Below are positions 9,134 to 18,045 of a stretch of DNA of 64,000 nucleotides, piece by piece. The position numbers and the translations under genes are program-made. Position 1 is the first letter of the stretch; the number at the start of each line of letters is the position of its first letter. The stretch is from positions 6,888 through 70,887 of the forward strand of contig CAZYAN010000016.1 in the NCBI GenBank assembly GCA_964645585.1, read 5' to 3'. The DNA is from DATGSL01 sp964645585 (GTDB lineage Bacteria; Verrucomicrobiota; Verrucomicrobiia; Opitutales; T3Sed10-336). The notes under the pieces are model-generated. The model had not been told where the DNA came from. It did not search any database and saw only the letters and a list, made by a program, of their open reading frames with translations.

Positions 9134-9760
9134 ATGGATAGAGAAGACGAAAAGAATACGCCACAAGGCACTCCGCAATCGCCCGAATCCGCCGGTCCGG
9201 AAAATCGGGAGCCCTCCGCGTCTTCCTCGAATCTTCCTTCAAAACCGAAGCCAACGGGTTTGAAGCTCAGTTTATCCAAAGAAGGCACGCCGGCCGGCCA
9301 AGGAGAAGAACTTCAATCGTCGGCCCCGGAAGCCGCGGCCGAAGAGCCGAAACCCGCGGCGGCGAAACCGCCAGCGGCGGCGCCAATCCCTCCCGCGCCT
9401 GAAGCGGGTGCGCCCAAACCGCCGGCCCCCGCGGCCGCCGCCGCTCCCCAGCCGCGTCCAGCAGGACCGCCGCGCGCGACGCCTCCAGGCGCCGTCCGTC
9501 CTCCTCCAGCCTTTCCCAAGCCGGGAGCAGCCGGTCCAGGCCGCCCCCCGGGTCCCCCGCGCCCGGCCGGGCCGCCGCGCAACATTCCCGCCCCCGCGCC
9601 CAAGGCCGCTGAACAGCCAGGTGCCGCTCCCGCGACTCCGCCGCAGCCGACTGCCGTCGCGACCGAGAAAAAATCCGTGTCCGCAGGCGGGCTCTTTGTC
9701 GACTTCGTGGCCGCCGCGGCGGCCGTCGCTTGTGCCGTGCTGCTTTACCTGAAGCTTTAA
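9134..9760 (+). CDS. Pro/Ala-rich low-complexity protein with C-terminal membrane anchor
   Basis: A 208-aa protein from ATG 9134. Residues about 1-55 are polar and charged (DREDEKNTPQ). The middle, about residues 60-180, is almost entirely Ala, Pro and Gly with scattered Lys and Arg, an extended disordered linker. The last 20 residues are a hydrophobic helix (FVDFVAAAAAVACAVLLYL), so it should be tail-anchored with the linker facing the cytoplasm, or span the periplasm if exported by another route. Function unknown; similar PA-rich single-pass proteins occur near thioredoxin genes in Verrucomicrobiota, which is only my recollection. It ends 24 nt before trxA. Confidence 0.75.
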   Translation: MDREDEKNTPQGTPQSPESAGPENREPSASSSNLPSKPKPTGLKLSLSKEGTPAGQGEELQSSAPEAAAEEPKPAAAKPPAAAPIPPAPEAGAPKPPAPAAAAAPQPRPAGPPRATPPGAVRPPPAFPKPGAAGPGRPPGPPRPAGPPRNIPAPAPKAAEQPGAAPATPPQPTAVATEKKSVSAGGLFVDFVAAAAAVACAVLLYLKL

Positions 9761-9784
9761 AAAGAACAGGAGTACAGTCACGAA

Positions 9785-10108
9785 ATGGCAGAAAACACCA
9801 AGGAACTGAACGCGAGTAATTTTGCTTCCACCATTGAGGGTGAAGGCCTGACGCTGGTGGATTTTTGGGCACCTTGGTGCGGCCCATGTAAGGCAATTGC
9901 ACCGATTCTCGAGGAGATCGCCAGCGAGCTGAAAGGAAAGCTTGTGGTCGGCAAGGTCAACGTCGACAACGAACAGGAATTAGCCAGTCGCTACAATATC
10001 CGGGCGATTCCGACGCTCCTCCTTTTTAAGAACGGCGAGTCCGTCGATCAGTTTGTCGGGATGACGAACAAGAGCGACTTGCTGAATCGCATCCAGGCGA
10101 AACTGTAA
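9785..10108 (+). CDS. trxA: Thioredoxin
   Basis: A 107-aa cytoplasmic disulfide reductase. The active site WCGPC places the redox cysteines at residues 32 and 35, and the cis-Pro loop appears as IRAIPTLLLFKNGE. The length is that of canonical thioredoxin 1, with no signal peptide. An AGGAG element a few bases upstream of ATG 9785 supports the start. It is likely the last gene of the plus-strand run and converges on trmL with only 3 nt between the stops. Confidence 0.97.
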   Translation: MAENTKELNASNFASTIEGEGLTLVDFWAPWCGPCKAIAPILEEIASELKGKLVVGKVNVDNEQELASRYNIRAIPTLLLFKNGESVDQFVGMTNKSDLLNRIQAKL

Positions 10109-10111
10109 TCG

Positions 10112-10612
10112 TCAAACAATGCCCGTGCCCGCTTCGTCGCCGGACGCGCAAACGGTGACCTGCATCTGGCGGAGCGCTTCATACGCGGCAATCCCGACGC
10201 TCGTCGAGAGGTTCAGTGACCGGAGTTCCGAGTTGTAACGGGGAATCGTGACGCGCCGTTCCGCGCCGATTTCCTCGTGCAGCCAATCCGGCAAGCCGGA
10301 CCCTTCATTTCCGAACAGCAGGCCGTCGCCGCGAGAGTACGGCGCTTCCCAAAAGGTCCGCGCCGCCTTCGTCGTAAACAGCCAGATCTTCTCCGGTCCC
10401 GCATCGCTGTTTCGGAAATCCGCCCAGCTTTCGTGGTGATGCACATCGAGCGAATGCCAATAGTCCATTCCGCTGCGCCGCAAATGACGATCCGTGATTC
10501 GAAATCCGAGCGGATGAATCAAATGCAATCGCGACCGCGTAATCGCGCAGAGCCGGCCCACATTGCCCGTGTTCTGCGGAATTTCCGGCTGGAACAGAAT
10601 GATGTGCAACAT
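10112..10612 (-). CDS. trmL: tRNA (cytidine/uridine-34-2'-O)-methyltransferase TrmL (SpoU/SPOUT)
   Basis: A 166-aa SPOUT-fold methyltransferase that 2'-O-methylates the wobble nucleotide of tRNA-Leu isoacceptors using SAM. Motifs in order: the N-terminal ILFQPEIPQNTGNVGRL, LLFGNEGSGLP (motif 2) and the knot IPRYNSELRSLNLSTSVGI (motif 3). Length and architecture match TrmL rather than the longer TrmH or RlmB. It lies 39 nt downstream of the XRE regulator and ends back to back with trxA. Confidence 0.93.
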   Translation of the reverse strand: MLHIILFQPEIPQNTGNVGRLCAITRSRLHLIHPLGFRITDRHLRRSGMDYWHSLDVHHHESWADFRNSDAGPEKIWLFTTKAARTFWEAPYSRGDGLLFGNEGSGLPDWLHEEIGAERRVTIPRYNSELRSLNLSTSVGIAAYEALRQMQVTVCASGDEAGTGIV

Positions 10613-10651
10613 GCGGGAAGAACCGATCGCCGCGGCGCGAACAGGTCAACG

Positions 10652-11050
10652 TCAATCTCGATCGTTTGAACTCGCTCCCTGAGAAAACGGCGGCCGATCG
10701 AGCGGGAAAATCAGCTTGAGCTTCGTGATGACGTAACCTTGCACGTCACGATCCTCCTTCGTCGCTTCCCACACTTGCTCCAAATACTTCATCGCGGCGT
10801 TCTTTGACGCCTGTCCGGCCGTCGCCGGCAAGTCGCGGCTCGACGACATTTCCGCCAGTTCACGCTTAATACGGCGGGCCAGCGCAACCAGCGTCTCGCT
10901 GGGAACCTTTCGTCCCGTCTCGATCTGGCAGATATAATTCTTCGAAACCTTCAGCAAATTTCCAAGGTCCGACTGCGTCAGCCCGAAATCCTTTCGCAAC
11001 TTAAGGAAATCAAAATCTTGACTCGTTTCACCGTTCATTCCGCTGTGCAT
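10652..11050 (-). CDS. XRE-family helix-turn-helix transcriptional regulator
   Basis: About 132 aa from ATG 11050 (ATG 11038 and ATG 11086 are also in frame). The HTH_3 domain covers roughly residues 12-65: LKLRKDFGLTQSDLGNLL for helices 1-2 and VSKNYICQIETGRK for the recognition region. The C-terminal part is charged and helical without a recognisable effector domain. The open frame extends to 11356, but the upstream part overlaps thrB and lacks coding character, so it is excluded. The regulator may act on its own promoter in 11051-11223; its target is unknown. Confidence 0.85.
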   Translation of the reverse strand: MHSGMNGETSQDFDFLKLRKDFGLTQSDLGNLLKVSKNYICQIETGRKVPSETLVALARRIKRELAEMSSSRDLPATAGQASKNAAMKYLEQVWEATKEDRDVQGYVITKLKLIFPLDRPPFSQGASSNDRD

Positions 11051-11223
11051 TCGATTTTCAACTGCTTTTCTTGAAATTATCAGCATTCCAGCGGTTTTCA
11101 AAGCGACTGCGCCATTTTCCACGAGGGAGGCCGGTAAAAGCCCGGTGTCCGAAGCCGGAAAACCACCTGTTTGAACGCTCCGCCCAACGGGTGAAACCGC
11201 CAAAAAGGCAAATCCTTCGCGAC

Positions 11224-12141
11224 CTAGCTCCGGACCACGCGCAAGCCGTCGTTGTCGCATCGAAGCAACCGGCTCCGCGACTCGACCCCCGCCTTCCGCA
11301 ACGCGCTGCTCATCGCTTTCGCAACCGCGGAGGCGGTTGACGCGGGGCCCGCGCACAAAATGGTCGAGCCGCTTCCGCTCAACCAGCCGGTGTAAGCGCC
11401 CGCCTCGACCCCGGCCGCGATTGCCGCTTCCGCTCCAGGGAGTCCCCGCATGCGGTACGGCTGATGAATAAAATCCGTCACCGCTCCCCGCAGTTTCTCG
11501 TATTCACCGGTTGCGAAAACCGCCACCACAAACGCGAGGCTGTTCAAGCTCTTTACGACCTCCGGAAATGCCAGCGTGTCTGGAAGCGATTGGCGTGAGG
11601 CCCGCGTTTGAATCTCCAGTTCCGGCGAAACGACAGTGAAAAGCAGGTCGCTCCCGACATCAAAGCGGGTGACATCCGCGAGGCGGCCCGTATCCGGGCA
11701 GGTGCGCGCCACACAAAATCCGCCGAAAACCGCCGCCACCGCATTGTCCGGGTGTCCTTCAAGCTCCGTCACCAGCTCCGCGATCGCGCGCCGGTCAAGC
11801 GGATCGCCAGCGATCGCGTTCAATCCGGCAAGCACTCCCGCCCGAACCGTCACACTCGACCCGAGCCCTCGCGCCAGCGGAACCTCGCCGCGGATCTCAA
11901 ACGAAAACCCAAACGGCTCCACGCCGGACCGTTCGAAAAATGTCCCGGCGATTTCCTCAATCATCGCCTGTTCCTGCTTCTGGAAACGCGCATCATCGCC
12001 CGCGTAACGGATGGCGCCGTCATCGCGGCGTGCAACAATCACTTCGTTGTAAAGTTGGAACGCGAGTCCGAGCGTATCAAATCCAGGACCGCAATTGGAG
12101 GTGCTGGCGGGAACACGAACACAATAAATCGGGGCAGACAT
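11224..12141 (-). CDS. thrB: Homoserine kinase (GHMP family)
   Basis: A GHMP kinase of about 305 aa that phosphorylates L-homoserine in threonine synthesis. The N-terminal RVPASTSNCGPGFDTLGLA is typical for ThrB, and the ATP-binding glycine-rich motif reads PLARGLGSSVTVRAG with the following GHPDNAVAAVFGG. The C-terminal GHMP motif is WLSGSGSTI. I chose ATG 12141; ATG 12192 would add 17 residues without homology character. No thrA or thrC is adjacent. Confidence 0.92.
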   Translation of the reverse strand: MSAPIYCVRVPASTSNCGPGFDTLGLAFQLYNEVIVARRDDGAIRYAGDDARFQKQEQAMIEEIAGTFFERSGVEPFGFSFEIRGEVPLARGLGSSVTVRAGVLAGLNAIAGDPLDRRAIAELVTELEGHPDNAVAAVFGGFCVARTCPDTGRLADVTRFDVGSDLLFTVVSPELEIQTRASRQSLPDTLAFPEVVKSLNSLAFVVAVFATGEYEKLRGAVTDFIHQPYRMRGLPGAEAAIAAGVEAGAYTGWLSGSGSTILCAGPASTASAVAKAMSSALRKAGVESRSRLLRCDNDGLRVVRS

Positions 12142-12232
12142 GTTGGCTTCCGAGGCGGGCGCCTCGTCGGATCGGGAAAATGCAATCGTCATAAGATCAG
12201 CGGCCTGGCGATTTTACTGAGGCGCCCGGAGA

Positions 12233-12715
12233 TTACTGCCGCATCGCCTTGAGCGCGCGCTTCATCTCCAGTTCATGGGCTTTTTTCTTTAGATCATCGC
12301 GTTTGTCGTAAAGCTTTTTCCCTTTGCCAAGCCCAATTTCGACCTTCACCAGCCCGTGTTTCAGGTAGACGCGAATCGGGACAATGGCGGCACCTCCCGT
12401 CTCGGTCGCGACCGCGATTTTATTGAGCTCCCGCTTGTTCAACAGCAGCTTGCGAGGCCGGTAGGGGTTGTGATTATGCACGTTCCCGAACGAGTACTCG
12501 CTGATGTGCATGTGGTAGAGAAACAGCTCCCCCTTTTCCAATCGCCCGAAGGCGTCGGTAATTTGCGCGCGCCCGGCCCGGATCGACTTGACCTCGGTGC
12601 CGGTCAGAACGATTCCGGCTTCAAATCGGTCCTCGATGGCATAGTCGCGGAACGCCTTTGCGTTCCGAATCTCCTTCTGACGGACCGACTTTTTGTCTTT
12701 CGCAGCCACAGCCAC
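12233..12715 (-). CDS. smpB: SsrA-binding protein SmpB
   Basis: A 160-aa RNA-binding protein required for tmRNA-mediated rescue of stalled ribosomes. The OB-fold core shows NAKAFRDYAIEDRFEAGI, GTEVKSIRAGRAQITDA and HISEYSFGN followed by the basic NPYRPRKLLLNKREL, and the Lys/Arg-rich C-terminal tail (KKLYDKRDDLKKKAHELE) is complete. Start is GTG 12715. No tmRNA gene was recognised in the window. It is followed by thrB and preceded by rpoZ on the same strand. Confidence 0.96.
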   Translation of the reverse strand: MAVAAKDKKSVRQKEIRNAKAFRDYAIEDRFEAGIVLTGTEVKSIRAGRAQITDAFGRLEKGELFLYHMHISEYSFGNVHNHNPYRPRKLLLNKRELNKIAVATETGGAAIVPIRVYLKHGLVKVEIGLGKGKKLYDKRDDLKKKAHELEMKRALKAMRQ

Positions 12716-12772
12716 CCCTCAACGTTCAGCGCCCAGGCCGCCCGTCCCTTCCGGGGTATGCGGCTCCATCCC

Positions 12773-12973
12773 TCAATCTGGCTGGAGCTCGTAAGTAATC
12801 TTGCCTTCGATGATTTCGCGGAGCGCGATGTCCTCGGGAGACAACTTTTCGAGCGATTCCACTAGGGGACGGTGGGTCGACTTCAATTGTTTGACGCGTC
12901 GCGATACCACATTAACCAGGATGTTGGCATCCGGGATCACTTTCTGTGCTTCCTGCAGATAATCTTCTCTCAA
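12773..12973 (-). CDS. rpoZ: RNA polymerase omega subunit
   Basis: A 66-aa small subunit that helps fold and latch the beta' subunit of RNA polymerase. The omega signature is seen as ANILVNVVSRRVKQL and SPEDIALREIIEGKI. The start is the rare TTG at 12973; the choice is supported by a strong AGGAGAG ribosome site about 7 nt upstream, and no ATG or GTG lies nearby in frame. It precedes smpB on the minus strand. Positions 12974-13154 separate it from the upstream M24 peptidase. Confidence 0.85.
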   Translation of the reverse strand: MREDYLQEAQKVIPDANILVNVVSRRVKQLKSTHRPLVESLEKLSPEDIALREIIEGKITYELQPD

Positions 12974-13154
12974 AGGATTCTCTCCTGTTTAAATTCCGTG
13001 AAGGGAGAAACGTAGAGACCCCGCGGCTCCGGTCAAGCCGTTATTGTTTCGAACCGAGAAGCCAAGGCTCAAAGCGCGAAGCGCGACGTTTACATAAACC
13101 GTTGATGACGCGGATGAGTTCCGCAAGGCTGTTTCATTTTTCCGCCTTTTCCGG

Positions 13155-14285
13155 TTACGCCAGTTGCCAGCGGTACGGATAACTCGACAGGAGTTCTCCG
13201 CCATCTCTTGTCACCCAGACGACATCCTCAATTCGCGCGCCGCCGACGCCCGGATAATACAGTCCCGGCTCGACCGTGACCACTTGTCCAACTTTCAGAC
13301 GCGGTCCGCGCGGCGACAGACGGGGTGCCTCGTGCACCTCCAGCCCGAGCCCGTGACCGGTACCGTGAAAAAAACCTTCAGGATTGCCGCCCGCCCCCGA
13401 GGATCGGGTTTCATACCCCGACTTCCGGAAAAACTCCACGACGGCCGCATGCACAGTATTCCCGGTGACCCCTGCCTTGATCTTGCCTAAAGCGAGCTTC
13501 TGGGCCTCGCGAACGGTCTCAACCAACCGCCGCTGCGCGTCGGACGGTGTTCCTTTGAGAAATGTCCGCGTCATGTCACCGTGATACCCCGTAGCGGTCA
13601 CCCGCGGAAAAACGTCGACAATGATCAGCTCGTTGGCGCGCAGGACACCCGTCCCTGTCGCGTGCGGATCGCAGGCCTGATCACCGCCCGCCGCGATTGT
13701 ATGACTCGATACCGCCCCTTTGCGGAGGCAGGCGATTTCAATCTCCTCTTTGAGCCGCTCGGACGTCAGGTAACGGTTCTGATAATATAATCGTCCGCGC
13801 CGGATCGTCGCCTTCCGGAGCAGCTGTTCCGCCGCGCGGATTCCCGCGGCGCTGCACGCGTTCCCTTTCCGGATCGCCTCCGCCTCCTCGCGCGTCTTCT
13901 TTTCGCGTTCGGGAAACAAACCTCCTTCGGCCACCGTCAACGGGATCCCGAGCGCTTCTATGCGCCGGGCGAGCCCCAACGGAAACGCGGGACCGACTTC
14001 AAACGTTCGAATACCGAACTCGCGCGCCACGGCTGTGATCACCCCGGCGGGACCGGCAGCGTCGTTTTTGCCTTTTTTCGCCGCCTTTGCCCTCCACTCT
14101 TCCAGCGACAAAATTTCGTCGAATCCGGAGTCGCGCCGGCCGCGCCCGATCTCAAGAGCGTTCAAAATAGCGACCTTTCGCCTTCCACTGGTGAAGGCAA
14201 AAAACGGGTCGGGCGCGAAAAAGCGTCCAAAATACAAAAGATCGGCGTCCGTTTCCGGCGCCGCATACAGCAATTTTTCCGGCAT
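13155..14285 (-). CDS. M24 family metallopeptidase (Xaa-Pro aminopeptidase/dipeptidase-like)
   Basis: A 376-aa pita-bread-fold aminopeptidase. All five metal ligands are visible: Asp in IIVDVFPR, Asp in HGDMTRTF, His in GTGHGLGLEVHE, Glu in TVEPGLY and Glu in ARIEDVVWV. The N-terminal half is a creatinase/prolidase-like domain. Family members cleave N-terminal residues before proline or Xaa-Pro dipeptides in the cytoplasm. PepP versus PepQ cannot be decided by eye. Confidence 0.9.
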   Translation of the reverse strand: MPEKLLYAAPETDADLLYFGRFFAPDPFFAFTSGRRKVAILNALEIGRGRRDSGFDEILSLEEWRAKAAKKGKNDAAGPAGVITAVAREFGIRTFEVGPAFPLGLARRIEALGIPLTVAEGGLFPEREKKTREEAEAIRKGNACSAAGIRAAEQLLRKATIRRGRLYYQNRYLTSERLKEEIEIACLRKGAVSSHTIAAGGDQACDPHATGTGVLRANELIIVDVFPRVTATGYHGDMTRTFLKGTPSDAQRRLVETVREAQKLALGKIKAGVTGNTVHAAVVEFFRKSGYETRSSGAGGNPEGFFHGTGHGLGLEVHEAPRLSPRGPRLKVGQVVTVEPGLYYPGVGGARIEDVVWVTRDGGELLSSYPYRWQLA

Positions 14286-14307
14286 CGTTTCTTTCCTTTC
14301 TGTCTGA

Positions 14308-15510
14308 CTACTCGCGGAAGATCACCGACTCCTTCCTGAAGAGCTTCACCGCCACCGCCAAAGCGATCCCCGCATACACCGTCGACGAGATCAGGATCAA
14401 TCCAATCCACTTCCACTCATGCATCCCGATCATCAAATCGCGGCCAATCAAACTGATATTCAGCACCGGCGTCACCGCGGAAAGCGGCGTCAGCTCCATC
14501 CCCGGCATCAACGCGCCCGCCGACGGCAAGATCGCGATGAGCAAGAGCGGACTGACGTAGGTTTGCGCTTCGCGAAAAGTCCGGGCAAAGACGCCGACGG
14601 CTAGCAGCAGTGCCGAGAACAGCGCTGCCATCGGAAGGAGCAAAAGAAAAAGGGCGGCCAGCGGACCCGGGCTGAGAGCGAGTTCCCCGAGACTGCCGGC
14701 GCCCGGCAGCCGGGAAAACGCGAACCAAAAACTCCCGGTGAGCGCCGCGAGCGCGAGAAGCGCGGTCAGTATCGAAAAGGTCATGACCACAAAAAACTTT
14801 CCGAGAACCAGCGTAAGGCGCGAGATCGGGCTGCTCAGCAAAGTCTCCATCGTCCCGCGCTCTTTTTCCCCGGCGGTCAGGTCCATGGCCGGATAAATGG
14901 CCCCGGTCATCGAGAGGACGATCAGCAAATACGGAAGCAGCCCGCCCAAAAGCGCGCCGGTCACTTTCTCCGGGGGAGCGACATTGGTCATCTCCACCGT
15001 AAACGGTCTCAGCAGTTGCTCCTCCAAGCCCGCCTCCTCCAAGCGCTCGCGAACGATTTCCTCGCGCAGTTCATTCAGCGCCGCTTGTATTCGTCCCGCC
15101 GCGAGCGCGGAACGCGGTTCCCCGGCGTAGGTGAGGATCGTGAAACCGGCTGATTCGCCGCGGGCGATTCGCTCTTCGAAATCCTCCGGCACCAGAAGTG
15201 CCGCCTGCACGTCGCCATTGACGATCGCCGCGCGCACATCTTCGCCCGGATCGACCAGGCGCAGCGTGCCGACCGCGCTGACCGCCGCCACAGCCGCGGG
15301 CGCGGCCTCGCCCCCGATGACGCTCACCGTGTAAACCGCCTCCTCCGCCCGCTCGCTCATCTTTACCGTGAATCCTCCGATTGCGATCATCAGCAGCGGA
15401 ATGACCAGCAACGGCACCGCGATCATCGAGATCAGCGCCCGGCGGTCCCGGAGCGAGTCGAGCAGCTCCTTTCGGTACACCACCCCTAACGCGTTCCGCG
15501 CTTTCTTCAT
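14308..15510 (-). CDS. ABC-2 type transporter permease (NatB-like)
   Basis: A permease of about 400 aa from ATG 15510, whose ATGA overlaps the stop of the ATP-binding gene by 4 nt. It has one N-terminal membrane helix (AVPLLVIPLLMIAIGGF), a large extracytoplasmic domain of about 150 residues, and a block of five or six helices in the C-terminal half. The sequence GEKERGTMETLLSSPISR just after the first helix of this block is the hallmark of NatB/ABC-2 sodium- or drug-exporting permeases. Export of Na+ or of a lipid/antibiotic are both possible. It pairs with the downstream-read ATPase at 15507. Confidence 0.9.
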   Translation of the reverse strand: MKKARNALGVVYRKELLDSLRDRRALISMIAVPLLVIPLLMIAIGGFTVKMSERAEEAVYTVSVIGGEAAPAAVAAVSAVGTLRLVDPGEDVRAAIVNGDVQAALLVPEDFEERIARGESAGFTILTYAGEPRSALAAGRIQAALNELREEIVRERLEEAGLEEQLLRPFTVEMTNVAPPEKVTGALLGGLLPYLLIVLSMTGAIYPAMDLTAGEKERGTMETLLSSPISRLTLVLGKFFVVMTFSILTALLALAALTGSFWFAFSRLPGAGSLGELALSPGPLAALFLLLLPMAALFSALLLAVGVFARTFREAQTYVSPLLLIAILPSAGALMPGMELTPLSAVTPVLNISLIGRDLMIGMHEWKWIGLILISSTVYAGIALAVAVKLFRKESVIFRE

Positions 15511-16271
15511 ACAATCCCCTCTCCGTTCGCCGCCGCGTCTCCGGCTTCCGCAACGCTTCGCACAAAAATCTCCTCCATGTCGCGCTCTCCATAACGCTCC
15601 CGCAAATCCTCCACACTCCCCTCGGCGCAAATTCGGCCGTTGTGGATAATCGCGACACGATCGCACAGCTTTTCCACTTCGCTCATCACGTGAGTTGAAA
15701 AAAGGACGGTTTTTTCCAATTCGCGGCAGTCGCGGATGAAGCGCAAAATCTGCCGCGCGGCCATGACATCGAGCCCGAGCGACGGTTCGTCAAAAATCAT
15801 CACTGGCGGGTCGTGGATCAGCGCCCGCGCAATCGAAATTTTTTGCTTCATTCCAGTCGAACACCGGTCGCAGCGGCGATCGCGGAATTCGTCAATGCCG
15901 AGACGAGAGAGCAGCCCGGCTGCCCGCTCGCGAAGCGTGTCCTCCGGCATTCCGTGCAGCCGTCCAAAATAGAGAATGGCCTCCTCGGCTGTCAGCCTGC
16001 CGTACAACGCGGTGGCGGTGGAAAGGAACCCGATCTTCTGGCGCACTTTCGCGGGCTGCTCGATAACGTCCACGCCAGCGACCCGTGCCGTGCCGCCGGT
16101 CGGCGTGAGCAAAGTCGCCAGCATGCGGAGGGTCGTTGTTTTCCCAGCGCCGTTCGCCCCGAGCAGACCGAAAATCTCACCCGGCCGGCACGTAAAACTC
16201 ACCGAATCGACGGCGGTTACGGCTTTTCGGCCGCGCGCGAAGGTTTTTCTGAGTTCGACGACTTCAATCAC
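15507..16271 (-). CDS. ABC transporter ATP-binding protein (NatA-like)
   Basis: A 254-aa ATPase subunit, GTG start at 16271 (IEVVELRKTFARG follows directly). Walker A is GANGAGKTTT, the signature loop is STGMKQKISIARAL and Walker B is VMIFDEPSLGLD; the H-loop follows in LFSTHVMSE. The STGMKQ form of the signature is typical for NatA and related export ATPases. It is translationally coupled to the permease. The open frame extends to 16424 into a decayed sequence; that extension is not part of the protein. Confidence 0.92.
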   Translation of the reverse strand: MIEVVELRKTFARGRKAVTAVDSVSFTCRPGEIFGLLGANGAGKTTTLRMLATLLTPTGGTARVAGVDVIEQPAKVRQKIGFLSTATALYGRLTAEEAILYFGRLHGMPEDTLRERAAGLLSRLGIDEFRDRRCDRCSTGMKQKISIARALIHDPPVMIFDEPSLGLDVMAARQILRFIRDCRELEKTVLFSTHVMSEVEKLCDRVAIIHNGRICAEGSVEDLRERYGERDMEEIFVRSVAEAGDAAANGEGIV

Positions 16272-16389
16272 AAAACCCGATTGAAGCAAATGCGGCGTCA
16301 AATGAAAAGATCGTTGAGGCGGCCTTCGCCGCCCGCTCCTTCCCAGAACTGGAATCGATGGAAACCCGCTCTCTTTTAACAAGCGAAAC

Positions 16390-16593
16390 TTCCAGCCGCG
16401 GGAATCGGGAATTTGACGAGGCAAACGGCTGAGAATCGCGCCAGATCTCGGTCACACTGCCATCGCCGTTGTCGATGGTATCCGCCAAAACGGCCGGCCC
16501 GTTCCAGCCGGCTACCGATGTCGCCTTGACCGAATCACAAACGTCGACGCGGTCCGATGGACGGTCGAACGCGATTCGTCAGATAATCGCCCC
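16390..16593 (-). pseudogene. Decayed C-terminal end of an exported protein
   Basis: The interval 16272-16684 (413 nt) has no intact gene. On the minus strand, 16593 to about 16390 reads in one frame through VLADTIDNGDGSVTEIWRD and then SQPFASSNSRFPRLEVSL. The pattern of a Trp-containing strand, DNGDG, a W/R-D turn and RF-RLxV is what I know as the C-terminal end of many secreted Verrucomicrobiota proteins. There is an in-frame TGA immediately upstream and no start or body, so it looks like the remnant of a larger gene lost by deletion. A GC-rich hairpin (GGCGGC-CTTC-GCCGCC) lies nearby at about 16319-16334. Identification rests on memory of the family and is tentative. Confidence 0.35.
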
Positions 16594-16684
16594 CTCGATA
16601 TTCCGCTAAAAAACCATTGTGCCATCAGACCCGAAACTGCATTCCCGCTCGAATCGTTCCGGGGGCGACGTTCTGGGGCAGCGT

Positions 16685-17428
16685 TTAGAGCGTATTGTCC
16701 CCGTACCAGAAGTATTGCCTGCGATCACTGATATTCGGAATATCGCCGCGGTTGTAGCGGGTGACATGTCCGTCATAAAACAGGACGTTGGCTGAACCGT
16801 TGTGAGGCACACTTCCCAGTAGCTCATAGAACTCCCCGCGGGTTCCCGTATTCCAATAAAAACTTTCAACAACCATAGCGGTGATCGTCGACACTGTCAT
16901 CGATTCGAGACTTGCCGAGTAATTCGGATTCCCTCCCGGCGCGGCCTGACTGCTCATCGCGTAGGAGTATGTTCCATACTGGTTGTCGCTTGGCTGCCCG
17001 CTGTAAAAGACATCACTTGGCGCCTTATTAGCAGCCCCGTAATTCGCGTAGACGGTCGGACACTGAAAGATGCGGGGGGTCTTGGCCACGTTGCGAATCT
17101 CTTCCAGATTCAACGGCTCATCACTGTAGACATAAGGCCAAATGCCACCGTGAAAGGTTGATACAGCTCCGGTTCCCGTTGTATTGCCGGTCGCCTTTTC
17201 ATAGGCGAATTTATCGTTTGCCGGCGGAACTCTGCCGTCGTGGTCTTCAGCATACAGCTGGATCCCTTGCCCCATCTGCCGCATGTTCGAAAGACACTGT
17301 GCCGCGCGCGCGTTTTCACGGACGGCCCCAACGACCGGAATAAGAATCGCGGCAAGAATTCCGATGATCGCAATGACGGTGAGCAATTCAATTAAGGTGA
17401 AAGCGGTTGCGGACTTCTTCGTTTTCAT
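16685..17428 (-). CDS. GspG-like type II pseudopilin with H-X9-DG C-terminal motif
   Basis: A 247-aa protein from ATG 17428. The prepilin site is textbook: a short basic leader, then F-T-L-I-E at residues 10-14 and a hydrophobic helix (LLTVIAIIGILAAILIPVV). The C-terminal part has HNGSANVLFYDGH, matching the H-X9-DG motif of the orphan pseudopilins that are hugely expanded in Lentisphaerota and Verrucomicrobiota. These are processed by a prepilin peptidase and may be exposed on the surface; no secretion genes are adjacent, and the role is unknown. A possible promoter (TTGACG at 17543-17548, 16-nt spacer, TCAAAT at 17521-17526, minus strand) lies upstream. Confidence 0.9.
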   Translation of the reverse strand: MKTKKSATAFTLIELLTVIAIIGILAAILIPVVGAVRENARAAQCLSNMRQMGQGIQLYAEDHDGRVPPANDKFAYEKATGNTTGTGAVSTFHGGIWPYVYSDEPLNLEEIRNVAKTPRIFQCPTVYANYGAANKAPSDVFYSGQPSDNQYGTYSYAMSSQAAPGGNPNYSASLESMTVSTITAMVVESFYWNTGTRGEFYELLGSVPHNGSANVLFYDGHVTRYNRGDIPNISDRRQYFWYGDNTL

Positions 17429-17778
17429 GACGCCGTAAGCATGCTGGAGTTTGACTGGTACTGGGATGGGAAAGGATGAGCGGCCGATATCGCACAATTC
17501 GGTCCCGCGCATTTCTCTCAATTTGACAGAATCGGCAAGCGGCGTCAATAGGCAGGTCAAGGAAGCCCTGAACGCGACGCCGTTCCCACTCCCTTCAAAT
17601 TTCACTTGCGCGCACCGGGCTTTTGAACTCTTTTTGTTCCTTGCGTCAGGGTCCAGCCCGCACATTGGGCTTGCCCCCGCGGCCGGTCCGGAGTCTTCCG
17701 GACGGAAACGGTGAATCCGGCTGATGGCTGGGATCACGAGTCTGCAACCAGGCTCCCGGTCGTGCAAGAAGTCAAAAC
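17429..17778. other. Divergent intergenic region between pseudopilin and rpsO
   Basis: About 350 nt between two genes reading apart. Neither strand has an ORF with coding character (an 87-codon plus-strand frame lacks any family signal). The region should hold the promoters of both genes; the only promoter-like pair I noted is the minus-strand TTGACG/TCAAAT described with the pseudopilin gene. Confidence 0.5.
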
Positions 17779-18045
17779 ATGCCGAAGAAGATCAATAAGC
17801 AAGAAATCATCTCTCAGTTTAAAATTAACGATGCGGACACCGGTTCCAGCGATGTCCAAATCGCTCTGCTCACGGCGAGAATCAACTCGCTGACCGAGCA
17901 CCTCCGGACCCACCGGAAGGACTTTCACTCCCGCCGCGGCCTGATCGCTATGGCCAGCCGGCGGCGCAAGCTGCTCGACTACGTCAAGCGGCACGACCTC
18001 CCGAGATACACCGAGCTTCTTCAAAAGCTCGAGCTCCGCAAATAG
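17779..18045 (+). CDS. rpsO: 30S ribosomal protein S15
   Basis: An 88-aa ribosomal protein binding 16S rRNA helix 22 and needed for platform assembly. Diagnostic segments are DTGSSDVQIALLTARINSLTEHL, HRKDFHSRRGL and RRRKLLDYVKRHD. Full length and intact. It precedes pnp as in many bacteria, with a 290-nt spacer (18046-18335) that holds no ORF I can support and may carry the processing or promoter signals of pnp. Confidence 0.98.
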   Translation: MPKKINKQEIISQFKINDADTGSSDVQIALLTARINSLTEHLRTHRKDFHSRRGLIAMASRRRKLLDYVKRHDLPRYTELLQKLELRK

